DNA from: Pseudomonas baetica
GTDB taxonomy: Bacteria; Pseudomonadota; Gammaproteobacteria; Pseudomonadales; Pseudomonadaceae
Direction of reading: 5' to 3'
Length of the DNA stretch: 64,000 nucleotides
Assembly (NCBI RefSeq): GCF_002813455.1
Contig: NZ_PHHE01000001.1
Span: 1,612,001 to 1,676,000, forward strand
The translations under genes and the position numbers were made by a program. Positions 35,403 through 43,650 of the stretch are shown here, one piece after another. Below the pieces are notes generated by a model, which worked only from the letters and a program-made list of their open reading frames with translations, searched no databases and was not told the origin of the DNA. Positions within the stretch are counted from its first letter, which is position 1. Every line of letters starts with the position of its first letter.

Positions 35403-36557
35403 TCAGTGGGAACCGGCGGCTTTGTTGAGGTCGCTTTCGCTCCATTCGGTGTAGACGCAGGCATCAGCCGTGGCCCAGCGCACTTGTACCGGGTCGCCGG
35501 CCTTGAGCGGCATGCCCGCGGCTGACAATGCTTTCACCGTCATTGAGGTGCCGCCCGAGGTGACCACGCTGCAGGTCTGGCTTTCGCCGAGAAACAGCAC
35601 TTCTACGACCTTCGCTGAAACCTCGTTCCAACCCGATGGCAACGGTTCGCTGATCGCTTGCGCCACGCTCAACGCCTGCGCTTTTTCCGGCCGCACCATC
35701 AGCAACACATCCTGATCGGTGTGCAACCCAGCGGTCAGGCGAATCGACAATGACTGTCCTTCAAACGAAGCCGCCGCATTGCCCTGCGCCTTGAGCTTGA
35801 GGAAGTTCGAGTTACCGAGGAACGAGGCGACAAACGCATTCGGCGGATTCTGATAAAGGTCATAACCACTGCCCAATCCAACAATCTTGCCGTGACTGAA
35901 AATCGCGATGCGTTGCGACAAGCGCATGGCTTCTTCCTGATCGTGGGTCACGTAAACGATGGTGATGCCCAGACGACGATGCAATTGGCGCAATTCATCC
36001 TGCAAATCCTCGCGCAGTTTTTTGTCCAGCGCGCCGAGCGGTTCGTCCATCAGCAGAATGCGCGGTTCGTAAACCAGCGCCCGGGCAATAGCCACGCGTT
36101 GTTGCTGGCCGCCCGAGAGTTGCGAAGGGCGGCGATGGGCGAATTGCTCAAGCTGCACCAGTTTCAGCATCGCATCGACACGCTTTTCACGTTCGGCGGC
36201 CGCTAGTTTGCGAATCGCCAGAGGAAACGCAATGTTGTCGCGCACCGACAGGTGCGGGAACAGCGAATAACGCTGAAACACCATGCCGATGTCACGCTTG
36301 TGCGGAGGCACATTGACCAACGATTCACCGTTGACGAGGATCTCGCCACTGCTCGGCGTTTCAAACCCGGCGAGCATCGACAGCGTGGTGCTTTTGCCCG
36401 AGCCGCTGGAGCCGAGAAAGGTGAGGAATTCACCGTCCTTGATGTCCAGCGAGATGTTGTCCACGGCGGCAAAATCGCCGTAGTGTTTGTTCAGTTTGCG
36501 CAGGCTGACCAGGGGTTTGTCGTTTTGCTGGGATGCGTCTTTGATCACGGCACTCAT
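35403..36557 (-). CDS. Putrescine/spermidine-type ABC transporter ATPase (PotA-like)
   Basis: 384 residues from MSAVIKDASQQNDK with CAGGAG upstream. Walker A GSSGSGKSTTLSMLAG, Q-loop FQRYSLF, signature LSGGQQQRVAIARAL and Walker B ILLMDEPLGALD are complete, and a C-terminal TOBE domain follows (LMVRPEKAQAL). It is the last gene of a four-gene minus-strand ABC operon and powers import together with the two permeases upstream. Control by the shared operator at 39443 is inferred. Confidence 0.92.
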   Translation of the reverse strand: MSAVIKDASQQNDKPLVSLRKLNKHYGDFAAVDNISLDIKDGEFLTFLGSSGSGKSTTLSMLAGFETPSSGEILVNGESLVNVPPHKRDIGMVFQRYSLFPHLSVRDNIAFPLAIRKLAAAEREKRVDAMLKLVQLEQFAHRRPSQLSGGQQQRVAIARALVYEPRILLMDEPLGALDKKLREDLQDELRQLHRRLGITIVYVTHDQEEAMRLSQRIAIFSHGKIVGLGSGYDLYQNPPNAFVASFLGNSNFLKLKAQGNAAASFEGQSLSIRLTAGLHTDQDVLLMVRPEKAQALSVAQAISEPLPSGWNEVSAKVVEVLFLGESQTCSVVTSGGTSMTVKALSAAGMPLKAGDPVQVRWATADACVYTEWSESDLNKAAGSH

Positions 36558-36573
36558 GTCGTACTCCTGGCGC

Positions 36574-37383
36574 TCAGGCGCTGATTTCGTTGCGCCGGCG
36601 CAATGCGGCGGCGATGACCATGACCAATACCGACAAGCCAATCAGCAGCGTCGAAGCGACGGCGATCACTGGCGTCAGGTCCTGGCGCAAGGTGGTCCAC
36701 ATTTTCACGGGAAGGGTTTGCAGGGTCGGGCTGGCCATCATCACGCTGAGCACCACTTCGTCCCACGAAACGAGGAAGGCGAAGAGGGCGCCGGCAACCA
36801 TGCCCGGACGGATCGCCGGAAACGTCACCTTGAACACCGCTTGCAGGCGCGAGGCACCGCAGATCACCGCCGCGTCTTCAATCGACTGATCAAACAGCTT
36901 CAGCGAGTTGATGATCGAGATGATAGTGAACGGCAGCGCGACGATCACATGACTGACGACGAAGGCGAACATCGTCCCGGTGTAACCGAGCTTGAGGAAC
37001 AGCGCGTACACTGCTACGGCGATGATCACCAGCGGCACGATCATCGGCAGGGTGAACAAACCGTAGAGCATTTCTCGGCCTGGGAAACGTCCGCGCACCA
37101 GCGCAAACGCCGTCGGCAAACCGAGGGCCACGGCGCAGATCGTAGTCAGCACAGCGACCTTTAGGCTGGCGGCAGCGGCGTTCATCCAGTCAGGGTTGGA
37201 GAAGAACTGGCCGTACCATTTCAGCGTCCAGCCCGGCGGCGGGAATACCAGCCACTGTGACGAGCCGAACGACAGCAGCACGATGAACACGATCGGCAAC
37301 AGCAGGAACAGACCGATCAGCCCGGTGGTGGCGTAGAGGCCGAAGCGCATGCGGCGGCTCATCGCATTGGGAGTCAGGAGCAT
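36574..37383 (-). CDS. ABC transporter permease, PotC-like
   Basis: 269 residues with about six membrane helices, and the permease coupling motif EDAAVICGASRLQAVFKVTFP facing the ATPase. Together with the upstream permease it forms the heterodimeric channel of a class related to polyamine and 2-aminoethylphosphonate importers. The six-base gap to the previous gene and 16 bases to the next show an operon. Confidence 0.9.
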   Translation of the reverse strand: MLLTPNAMSRRMRFGLYATTGLIGLFLLLPIVFIVLLSFGSSQWLVFPPPGWTLKWYGQFFSNPDWMNAAAASLKVAVLTTICAVALGLPTAFALVRGRFPGREMLYGLFTLPMIVPLVIIAVAVYALFLKLGYTGTMFAFVVSHVIVALPFTIISIINSLKLFDQSIEDAAVICGASRLQAVFKVTFPAIRPGMVAGALFAFLVSWDEVVLSVMMASPTLQTLPVKMWTTLRQDLTPVIAVASTLLIGLSVLVMVIAAALRRRNEISA

Positions 37384-37389
37384 GTCGGC

Positions 37390-38325
37390 TTACCTCGCGT
37401 TACTGGCGCCAACCGGGGATTCCGGCTGAAGCTTCAGGTAGAAGTAGAACAGCACCAGAGTGATCGCGATCAGCAACGCAGCGCCGGCACTGGCCAGGCC
37501 CCAGTTGAGAAACGATTGCACCTGCTGAATGATGAACTCCGGCAGCATCATGTTCTGCGCCCCACCAAGCAGTGCCGGGGTGACGTAGTAACCGAGCGAC
37601 ATGACGAACACCATCAAGCCACCGGAGGCCAGACCCGGCCGGCACAGCGGCAGGAACACCCGGAAGAAGTTGGTCCACGGACTGGCACCGCAAATCGAAC
37701 CGGCCTGCAGAATCATCGGGTCGATGGCCTGCATGGTCGCCTGCAACGGCAGCACGATGAACGGGATCATGATGTAGCTCATGCCGATCACCACGCCGGT
37801 GAGGTTGTGCACCATTTCCAGCGGTTGATCGATGATGCCCATCGCCATCAAGGCCTTGTTGATCACACCGGACGCTTGCAGCAGCACCAGCCACGAATAG
37901 GTGCGGGCGAGCAGGCTGGTCCACATCGACAGCAGCACGATGTTGAGAATCCAGCGCCCCCAGCCGCGCGGCACCAGAGTGATCGCCCAGGCCAGCGGAA
38001 AGCCCAGCAACAGGCTGAACAGCGTCACCAGCCCGGCCACCGAAAAGGTGTTGAGCAGTACTCGGGCATACGCCGAGTTGGCGAACAGTTGTTCATAGTT
38101 GCCAATGCCCGGCGTCGGTTCGAGCACGCCGCGCAACAGCAGGCCAATCAACGGCGCCAGAAAGAACAGGCCGATGAATAGCAGCGCCGGGGCGAGGTTG
38201 CCGGCGCCGCGCCAGCGTTGTTTGAAGGACATCGCAATCGCCTGTTTTCCTTCGGCCGAACCGGCAGCGCTTGCGGCGCTCCCGGTGGCAGTGGAGGGAC
38301 GGGACGCCGTGGCTGCCATTTTCAT
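37390..38325 (-). CDS. ABC transporter permease, PotB-like
   Basis: 311 residues from MKMAATASRPS, whose ATG overlaps the stop of the binding-protein gene (ATGA). The frame opens further upstream but inside that gene. About six helices follow an unusually long alanine/serine-rich N-terminus of about 40 residues. The coupling motif is MILQAGSICGASPWTNFFRVFLP. It is the partner of the PotC-like permease. Confidence 0.9.
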   Translation of the reverse strand: MKMAATASRPSTATGSAASAAGSAEGKQAIAMSFKQRWRGAGNLAPALLFIGLFFLAPLIGLLLRGVLEPTPGIGNYEQLFANSAYARVLLNTFSVAGLVTLFSLLLGFPLAWAITLVPRGWGRWILNIVLLSMWTSLLARTYSWLVLLQASGVINKALMAMGIIDQPLEMVHNLTGVVIGMSYIMIPFIVLPLQATMQAIDPMILQAGSICGASPWTNFFRVFLPLCRPGLASGGLMVFVMSLGYYVTPALLGGAQNMMLPEFIIQQVQSFLNWGLASAGAALLIAITLVLFYFYLKLQPESPVGASNAR

Positions 38326-39347
38326 TTGACCAGCCATTCGTTCCACCGTGTCGCGATGGCCTGGCCGTTTTTGGCCCAGTACGCGAAATCAAGAGTGATC
38401 TGATCCTTAGCGTAGGCAGTCGGCAGGTTGGGAGCCAGCGTCGAATCCAGACGCTCCACACTGTCGAGGTTGACCGGGGCGTAGGCGGTCAGGTTGGAGA
38501 AGTCAGCCTGGCCCTTGGCGCTGCTGGCGTTGGCCAGGAACTTCATCGCCGCGTCCTTGTTTTTCGAGCCCTTGGGGATGACCAGAATGTCGGCCATGAC
38601 CAGGTTCTGCTTCCAGCTCACACCGACCGGCGCGCCATCTTCTTGCAGGGCGTGAATGCGGCCGTTCCAGAACTGGCCCATGCTCGCTTCACCGGACGCC
38701 AGCAGTTGCTGCGACTGCGCGCCGCCGCCCCACCAGACGATGTCTTTCTTGATGGTGTCGAGTTTCTTGAAAGCGCGATCCAGATCCAGCGGGTAAAGCT
38801 TGTCGGCGGCGACGCCATCGGCCAGCAGCGCCAGTTCGAGTACGCCCGGGCTTGGCCATTTGTACAGGGCGCGTTTGCCGGGGTAGGTCTTGGTGTCGAA
38901 CAGCGCGCTCCAGTCCTGCGGTTTGTTGGCGCCGAGCTTGCCCTCGTTGTAGCCGAGGACAAAGGAGAAGAAGAACGAGCCGACGCCGTGGTCGCTGACG
39001 AAACGCGGGTCGATCCTGTCGCGCTGGATGACGTTGAAATCGAGGGGTTCGAGCAGGCCTTCAGCGGCGGCGCGCAAGGCGAAATCGGCTTCGACATCGA
39101 CCACGTCCCATTGCACGTTGCCGCTCTCGACCATGGCTTTGAGTTTGCCGTAGTCGGTTGGGCCGTCCTGCACGACGGTGATGCCGCTGGCCTTGCTGAA
39201 CGGATCGGCCCAGGCCTGTTTCTGCGCATCCTGGGTGCTTCCGCCCCAACTGACAAAATTCACGCTTTCGGCGGCCATTGCAGCCTGGCCGGTCACGCTG
39301 AGCAGTCCCGCAAAAAAGATCGCGGTTGCAGCTTTGTTCAACACCAT
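38322..39347 (-). CDS. ABC transporter substrate-binding protein (PotD-like)
   Basis: 341 residues from the ATG at 39347, which has GAGGG seven bases upstream; a GTG two codons earlier sits too near that site. A signal peptide ends near QAAMA and is followed by SVNFVSWGGSTQDAQKQAWADPF, typical of the extracellular solute-binding family 1 group with PotD, which also includes thiamine- and 2-AEP-type binders. It should capture the ligand in the periplasm. The shared operator lies about 95 bases upstream. Confidence 0.9.
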   Translation of the reverse strand: MVLNKAATAIFFAGLLSVTGQAAMAAESVNFVSWGGSTQDAQKQAWADPFSKASGITVVQDGPTDYGKLKAMVESGNVQWDVVDVEADFALRAAAEGLLEPLDFNVIQRDRIDPRFVSDHGVGSFFFSFVLGYNEGKLGANKPQDWSALFDTKTYPGKRALYKWPSPGVLELALLADGVAADKLYPLDLDRAFKKLDTIKKDIVWWGGGAQSQQLLASGEASMGQFWNGRIHALQEDGAPVGVSWKQNLVMADILVIPKGSKNKDAAMKFLANASSAKGQADFSNLTAYAPVNLDSVERLDSTLAPNLPTAYAKDQITLDFAYWAKNGQAIATRWNEWLVK

Positions 39348-39442
39348 TTTCACGCCCTCATTGTTGTGTTTTTGAGCGGGCCTTGCGTTGTTGCCCGCCT
39401 GTCGGGAGCAGTAGATGGACGTCCGTTGGAGTGTCCGGTCTA

Positions 39443-39473
39443 TGGAATATCATATTATGGTATTCCAAACTTT
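39443..39473. promoter_or_regulatory. Operator-like site 3 upstream of the ABC operon
   Basis: The arms TGGAATATCATA (39443-39454) and TATGGTATTCCA (39456-39467) form an inverted repeat of 12 bases with one mismatch around a single T. The stretch 39451-39473 is the reverse complement of 1694-1716 without a mismatch. Of the five sites this is the most complete dyad, so it best defines the full operator. Confidence 0.7.
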
Positions 39474-39540
39474 GTGCAAGCACTTTGCCTTACCGGTTAT
39501 CTGGCGGATCTGCTTTTTTGTGGCTTGAAATGCGAAACAC

Positions 39541-39630
39541 TGTGGGAGCGAGCCTGCTCGCGAAAGCGGTGGATCGGCCAACATCTCCAGCGACTGAAAC
39601 CCTGCTTTCGCGAGCAGGCTCGCTCCCACA
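39541..39630. repeat. REPIN
   Basis: Inverted REP pair between ribBA and the ABC operon promoter. Confidence 0.9.
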
Positions 39631-39652
39631 CTGGATTTGCGGCGGTCTCGGG

Positions 39653-40762
39653 TTATTCGGTGTAGGGGATGCTCTCAACCACTTCCAGGTCATAACCAGT
39701 CAACCCGGCGTACTTGAGCGGCGGGCCGAGATGGCGCAGCTTACCCACCCCAAGGTTCTGCAGAATCTGCGCCCCGGTCCCCACCTCCGAATAAATCCGC
39801 GATTGCGAGCGGCTGAATTGCCGTGGCGGTTGGGTCAATTGCGGCACCCGTTCCAGCAGCGCCTGCGACGATTCATGATTGGCCAGCACCACGACAACCC
39901 CATGCCCCTCGGCCGCGACCCGTTGCAAAGCGGCCCACAACGTCCAGTTGGTCGGCCCGCTGTACTCGGCGCCAACCAGATCCCGCAGCGGATCGATCAC
40001 GTGCACGCGCACCAGCGTTGGCTCTTCGCGACGCAAATCGCCCATGACCATCGCCATGTGCACGCCGCCCTCGATGCGATCCTCAAAAGTGATCAAACGG
40101 AACGTGCCGTGCACCGTCGGCAGCTCACGTTCGCCAATCCGCTCGATGGTGTGTTCGGTGCTCAGCCGGTAGTGGATCAGGTCGGCGATGGTGCCGATCT
40201 TGATCCCGTGCTTGCGTCCGAACACTTCCAGATCCGGGCGACGAGCCATGGTGCCGTCGTCGTTCATCACCTCGACGATGACCGATGCCGGGGTGAAACC
40301 GGCGAGGCGGGCCAGATCGCAACCGGCCTCAGTGTGCCCGGCGCGGGTCAGCACGCCTCCTTCCTTGGCGCGCAGCGGGAAGATGTGACCGGGCTGCACC
40401 AGATCTTCGGCGCGGGCATCTTTTGCCACGGCGGCGGCAACCGTACAGGCGCGGTCGGCGGCGGAAATACCGGTGGTGACGCCGACCGCCGCTTCAATCG
40501 ACACCGTGAACGCGGTACTGAACACGCTGCCGTTGCTGGGCACCATCTGCTCCAGACCCAAACGCTGACAGTGATCGTCAGTCAAGGTCAGGCAGATCAG
40601 GCCACGCGCTTCACGGGCCATGAAGCTGATCGCCTCGGGTGTGCAGCAATCGGCGGCGAGTAACAGGTCGCCTTCGTTTTCCCGGTCTTCGTCATCGACC
40701 AGCAGCACCATTTTGCCGAGGCGATAATCTTCGATGATTTCTTCGATGCTGTTGAAGGCCAT
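39653..40762 (-). CDS. DHBP synthase with degenerate GTP cyclohydrolase II domain (RibB/RibBA paralogue)
   Basis: 369 residues. The N-terminal 3,4-dihydroxy-2-butanone-4-phosphate synthase domain is complete: [43 protein letters not shown] and NDDGTMAR. The C-terminal RibA-like half lacks the three zinc-binding cysteines normally in the CxxxxxxxxxxCxC motif; that region reads [14 protein letters not shown]. It should make the four-carbon riboflavin precursor but not open GTP. Such a paralogue with its own operator at 40794, in a flavoenzyme regulon, probably raises FMN supply on demand (inference). Confidence 0.9.
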   Translation of the reverse strand: MAFNSIEEIIEDYRLGKMVLLVDDEDRENEGDLLLAADCCTPEAISFMAREARGLICLTLTDDHCQRLGLEQMVPSNGSVFSTAFTVSIEAAVGVTTGISAADRACTVAAAVAKDARAEDLVQPGHIFPLRAKEGGVLTRAGHTEAGCDLARLAGFTPASVIVEVMNDDGTMARRPDLEVFGRKHGIKIGTIADLIHYRLSTEHTIERIGERELPTVHGTFRLITFEDRIEGGVHMAMVMGDLRREEPTLVRVHVIDPLRDLVGAEYSGPTNWTLWAALQRVAAEGHGVVVVLANHESSQALLERVPQLTQPPRQFSRSQSRIYSEVGTGAQILQNLGVGKLRHLGPPLKYAGLTGYDLEVVESIPYTE

Positions 40763-40793
40763 GCTGGACTCTCAGGGTTTGTTGGAAATATAT

Positions 40794-40809
40794 TGGTATA
40801 CCATAATAC
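40794..40809. promoter_or_regulatory. Operator-like site 4 between ribBA and DUF1330
   Basis: TGGTATACCATAATAC lies in the 68-base divergent gap, 31 bases before ribBA and 21 before the DUF1330 gene. One bound regulator could therefore block both. Confidence 0.65.
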
Positions 40810-40830
40810 AAAATCAACAAAGAGGTCACT

Positions 40831-41127
40831 ATGAAGGCGTACTGGATTGCTCACGTGGATATAGCCGATGCCGATCACTACAGCCAATACACCCAGCGCG
40901 CGCCGGCAGCCTTCGCCGCGTTCGGCGCGAAGTTTCTGGCCAGAGGCGGGCGCAGCGAGGCGATGGAAGGGCGCAAGACGCCACAGCGCAGCGTGGTGAT
41001 TGAATTCGAAAGCTATGAAAAGGCTGTGGCGTGCTACCGGTCAGCGGCGTATCAAGAAGCGAAACGTTATCGCGAAGAATGGGCTAGGGCGGAAATCATC
41101 ATCGTCGAGGGCATTGTGCCACTTTAA
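40831..41127 (+). CDS. DUF1330 family protein
   Basis: 98 residues with the ferredoxin-like pattern of DUF1330: MKAYWIAHVDIADADHYSQY at the start and FESYEKAVACYRSAAYQEAKRYR near the end. The biochemical role is unknown; dimeric alpha/beta barrel relatives include small monooxygenases and lactone isomerases. Divergence from ribBA over a shared operator places it in the flavin regulon. AGAGGT precedes the ATG. Confidence 0.85.
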   Translation: MKAYWIAHVDIADADHYSQYTQRAPAAFAAFGAKFLARGGRSEAMEGRKTPQRSVVIEFESYEKAVACYRSAAYQEAKRYREEWARAEIIIVEGIVPL

Positions 41128-41144
41128 GCAACACCACTAAACAC

Positions 41145-41234
41145 TGTGGGAGCGAGCCTGCTCGCGAAAGCGGTCGTTCATTCAACATTTTTATCGACTG
41201 ACACGACGCCTTCGCGAGCAAGCCCGCTCCCACA
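41145..41234. repeat. REPIN
   Basis: Inverted REP pair between the convergent DUF1330 and Nudix genes. Confidence 0.9.
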
Positions 41235-41250
41235 GCGGCGAAGGTGATCC

Positions 41251-41814
41251 TCAGCGGATAAAGTGGATCTTGCCGCTGTCGTCATTGCCCATGTAGATGC
41301 CATACACCCCGGCCTGGCGCTCCTCGATATAGCGTTCGAGGATCTGCCGGATCGCCGGGTAATAGATCTGTTCCCACGGGATGTCTTCGGGGGCGAAGAA
41401 TTTATAGTCGAGGGTTTCCGGGCCGTACTGGCCGGTGATCTCCAGCGCGCTGGCGCGGAAGATGATGTACACCTCGCTGATCTTCGGCACGCTGAAGATC
41501 GAGTACGGCGAGACGATTTCCGCACGCACACCGCTTTCTTCCCAGACTTCACGCAGCGCCGCCTGTTCGGTGGTCTCGCCGCTTTCCATGAAACCGGCTG
41601 GCAGCGTCCAGGTGCCCGGACGTGGAGGGATCGCCCGTTGGCACAGGAGGTATTTGCCGTCCTGCTCGATGATGCAGCCGGCAATGATCTTCGGATTGAC
41701 GTAGTGGATGTAGCCGCAGCCGCGGCACATCAGGCGCTCGTGCGTATCGCCCGGCGGCACCTGCTGACCGAGGTCAGGGCCACCGCATTTCGGGCAATAG
41801 CTCGGGCTGGACAT
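41251..41814 (-). CDS. Nudix hydrolase with N-terminal zinc ribbon
   Basis: 187 residues. The four-cysteine ribbon CPKCGG...CRGCGY near the N-terminus is followed by a complete Nudix box, GFMESGETTEQAALREVWEESG. This domain order is shared with NadPyrophosphatase-type proteins and, as I recall, with plant NUDX23, an FAD pyrophosphatase. In a cluster of FMN-dependent enzymes, cleavage of FAD to FMN and AMP is a fair guess (inference). It begins one base after the GntR stop, so they share a transcript. Confidence 0.85.
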   Translation of the reverse strand: MSSPSYCPKCGGPDLGQQVPPGDTHERLMCRGCGYIHYVNPKIIAGCIIEQDGKYLLCQRAIPPRPGTWTLPAGFMESGETTEQAALREVWEESGVRAEIVSPYSIFSVPKISEVYIIFRASALEITGQYGPETLDYKFFAPEDIPWEQIYYPAIRQILERYIEERQAGVYGIYMGNDDSGKIHFIR

Positions 41815-41815
41815 G

Positions 41816-42568
41816 TCAGTGACCTATACGAGGTTCTTTCAGCGCAATGGGCAGGGTGATCGCAGGCACGGCGCCTGTTTCTTCCTGCTTGCGCTTGAGG
41901 TAATCGAGAGCGACAGCAGCCGCGGCACGCACGTGATCGACGCACGCCTGATGCGCCGCCAGTGGATCGCCACTCTTGATCGCTTCGACCATTTTTTCCA
42001 TCTCATGGTTACTCGCGCCGCGACGGTTTTGCTGAGACACCGAAGTCGCCCGCAGGTAACTGATGCGTGCCTGCAACTGACGCAGTTGCGTGGCCGCGAC
42101 ATGGTTGCCCGAGCCTTCGAGCAGCACGTCGTAGAAACCCTGCACCGAATCGATCACCTGCTGCAACTCGCCGTCCTTGAGTGCCTTGCGGTTGTCATCG
42201 AGGGCTTTTTCCAGGGCTTTGATGTCCTTGGCTTTGGCGCGCAGGGTGAACAGCTGCACGATCAAACCTTCGAGCACGCAACGCAGCTCATAGATATCAA
42301 CGGCATCGGCCAGTGTAATGATGGCGACGCGCGGGCCCTTGGCGTCGGCGAACTCCACCAGACCTTCGGATTCGAGGTGACGCAAGGCTTCGCGCACCGA
42401 CGTGCGGCTCACGCCCAGGCGATCGCACAGATCGCGTTCGACCAGACGATCCCCTGGCATAAGCTGGAAATTCATGATCGCGCTACGCAGTTTATCCAGC
42501 ACGATTTCGCGCAGGGTAACGGGGTTGCGATTGACCTTGAAGCTGTCGTCGAGTGGCTGGCGTTTCAT
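41816..42568 (-). CDS. GntR-family regulator with FCD ligand domain
   Basis: 250 residues. The winged helix-turn-helix near the N-terminus (LCDRLGVSRTSVREALRHLESEG) is typical of the FadR/FCD subgroup and is followed by an all-helical FCD domain with likely metal-binding His residues. It is embedded in the DUF1185 operon between the decarboxylase-like and Nudix genes. It is the obvious candidate to bind the TGGWATACC palindromes in this window, which would make the operon self-controlled. No other FCD regulator is encoded near these sites except the pentonate one. Confidence 0.9.
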   Translation of the reverse strand: MKRQPLDDSFKVNRNPVTLREIVLDKLRSAIMNFQLMPGDRLVERDLCDRLGVSRTSVREALRHLESEGLVEFADAKGPRVAIITLADAVDIYELRCVLEGLIVQLFTLRAKAKDIKALEKALDDNRKALKDGELQQVIDSVQGFYDVLLEGSGNHVAATQLRQLQARISYLRATSVSQQNRRGASNHEMEKMVEAIKSGDPLAAHQACVDHVRAAAAVALDYLKRKQEETGAVPAITLPIALKEPRIGH

Positions 42569-42626
42569 GGGGTCCGCTCTTTACTGTGGCTGTCCATGCC
42601 AGACGGGCATCAAAACAGCCGAGGGG

Positions 42627-43016
42627 TTAACTGGAGGCCTCGGCGTCGGCTTCGGCGAAGGCTTCACGGGCGAGCCGGAAACTGTCCACGGCCGCCGGGA
42701 CGCCGCAATAAATGCCGACCTGAAGCAGAATTTCGCGTATTTGCTCACGACTCAGGCCGTTACGCAAGGCGCCACGCACATGCAGCTTGAGTTCGTGCGG
42801 ACGGTTGAGCGCCGAGATCATCGCCAGGTTGATCATGCTGCGCTCCTTGAGCGACAACCCCTCGCGACCCCAGACATGGCCCCAGCAGTATTCGGTGACC
42901 ATCTCCTGCAAGGGACGGGTGAAGTCGTCGGCGTTCTCGATCGAGCGCTGTACGTAGGCTTCGCCGAGCACCTGGGTGCGGATCTTCAGGCCTTTTTCGT
43001 ACTTTTCGTTACTCAT
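42627..43016 (-). CDS. Carboxymuconolactone decarboxylase-like (PcaC/AhpD family) protein
   Basis: 129 residues from the ATG at 43016, five bases after a GGAGGA site; an ATG one codon earlier lies too close. The central LSLKERSMINLAMISALNRPHELKLHVRGALRNG and QVGIYCGVPAAVDSF are the PcaC family hallmark, with the conserved His. PcaC decarboxylates 4-carboxymuconolactone, but relatives do other jobs, including peroxidase activity in AhpD. The full CxxC pair of AhpD is not present. A beta-keto acid or lactone intermediate is conceivable (inference). Confidence 0.85.
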   Translation of the reverse strand: MSNEKYEKGLKIRTQVLGEAYVQRSIENADDFTRPLQEMVTEYCWGHVWGREGLSLKERSMINLAMISALNRPHELKLHVRGALRNGLSREQIREILLQVGIYCGVPAAVDSFRLAREAFAEADAEASS

Positions 43017-43042
43017 CATTCCTCCAATCCACAGGTGTTCCC

Positions 43043-43132
43043 TGTGGGAGCGAGCCTGCTCGCGAAGGCGTCGTGTCAGTCGATGCAAATGTTGAATGAT
43101 CAACCGCTTTCGCGAGCAGGCTCGCTCCCACA
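43043..43132. repeat. REPIN inside the DUF1185 operon
   Basis: Inverted REP pair between the flavin reductase and decarboxylase-like genes; it may modulate downstream mRNA levels. Confidence 0.9.
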
Positions 43133-43152
43133 TTGGCAATCGTGTCTGGCTG

Positions 43153-43638
43153 TCAGGCCAGGGTTGGCAACGGGCCCAACTTGCCCTTGTGATAAATCAT
43201 CGGCGTCACCGGCTGCGCGGGCAGGATCAGGTGCTTCACTGCGCCAACGATAATCGCGTGATCGCCGCCATCGTATTCCCGCCACAACTCGCACTCGATG
43301 ATCGCCGTGGCCTTGGCCAGAATCGGGTTACCCAGTTCGCTCAAATGCCACTCAATGTCCTTGGCCTTGTCCTTGCCTTTACCGGCGAAGGCATAGGCCT
43401 CGGCGGTCTGCTCGGCGGACAGCAAATGGATTGCGAATTTCTTGCTGTCACGCAGCACCGGGTAGGTGTCGGAGGCATAGTTGGGGCAGAACAGCACCAG
43501 TGCCGGGTCAATCGACAACGCGCTGAAGGCGCTGGCGGTGATGCCGACGATGCCGCCATCCGGGTCGAGGGTGGTGACCACCGTGACGCCGGACGGGAAC
43601 GAGCTCATGACGTCTTTGTAAATGCCGGGTTCGATCAT
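43153..43638 (-). CDS. Flavin reductase (RutF/HpaC-like), copy 2
   Basis: 161 residues, the same length as the copy at 990-1475 and highly similar throughout (SFPSGVTVVTT; ECELWREYDGGDHAI). It should make FMNH2 from NAD(P)H. No monooxygenase gene is in this operon; the only LLM gene in view lies 42 kb away beside copy 1. Both carry the same operator type, so both reductases may serve the same LLM enzyme, or this one another oxygenase outside the window. Confidence 0.9.
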   Translation of the reverse strand: MIEPGIYKDVMSSFPSGVTVVTTLDPDGGIVGITASAFSALSIDPALVLFCPNYASDTYPVLRDSKKFAIHLLSAEQTAEAYAFAGKGKDKAKDIEWHLSELGNPILAKATAIIECELWREYDGGDHAIIVGAVKHLILPAQPVTPMIYHKGKLGPLPTLA

Positions 43639-43650
43639 TTCGCAGGACTC

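Noticed and set aside
39653..40762. Housekeeping ribBA
   Set aside because: The zinc cysteines of the GTP cyclohydrolase II half are missing, and it lies in an operator-controlled divergent pair, so a paralogue is more likely.
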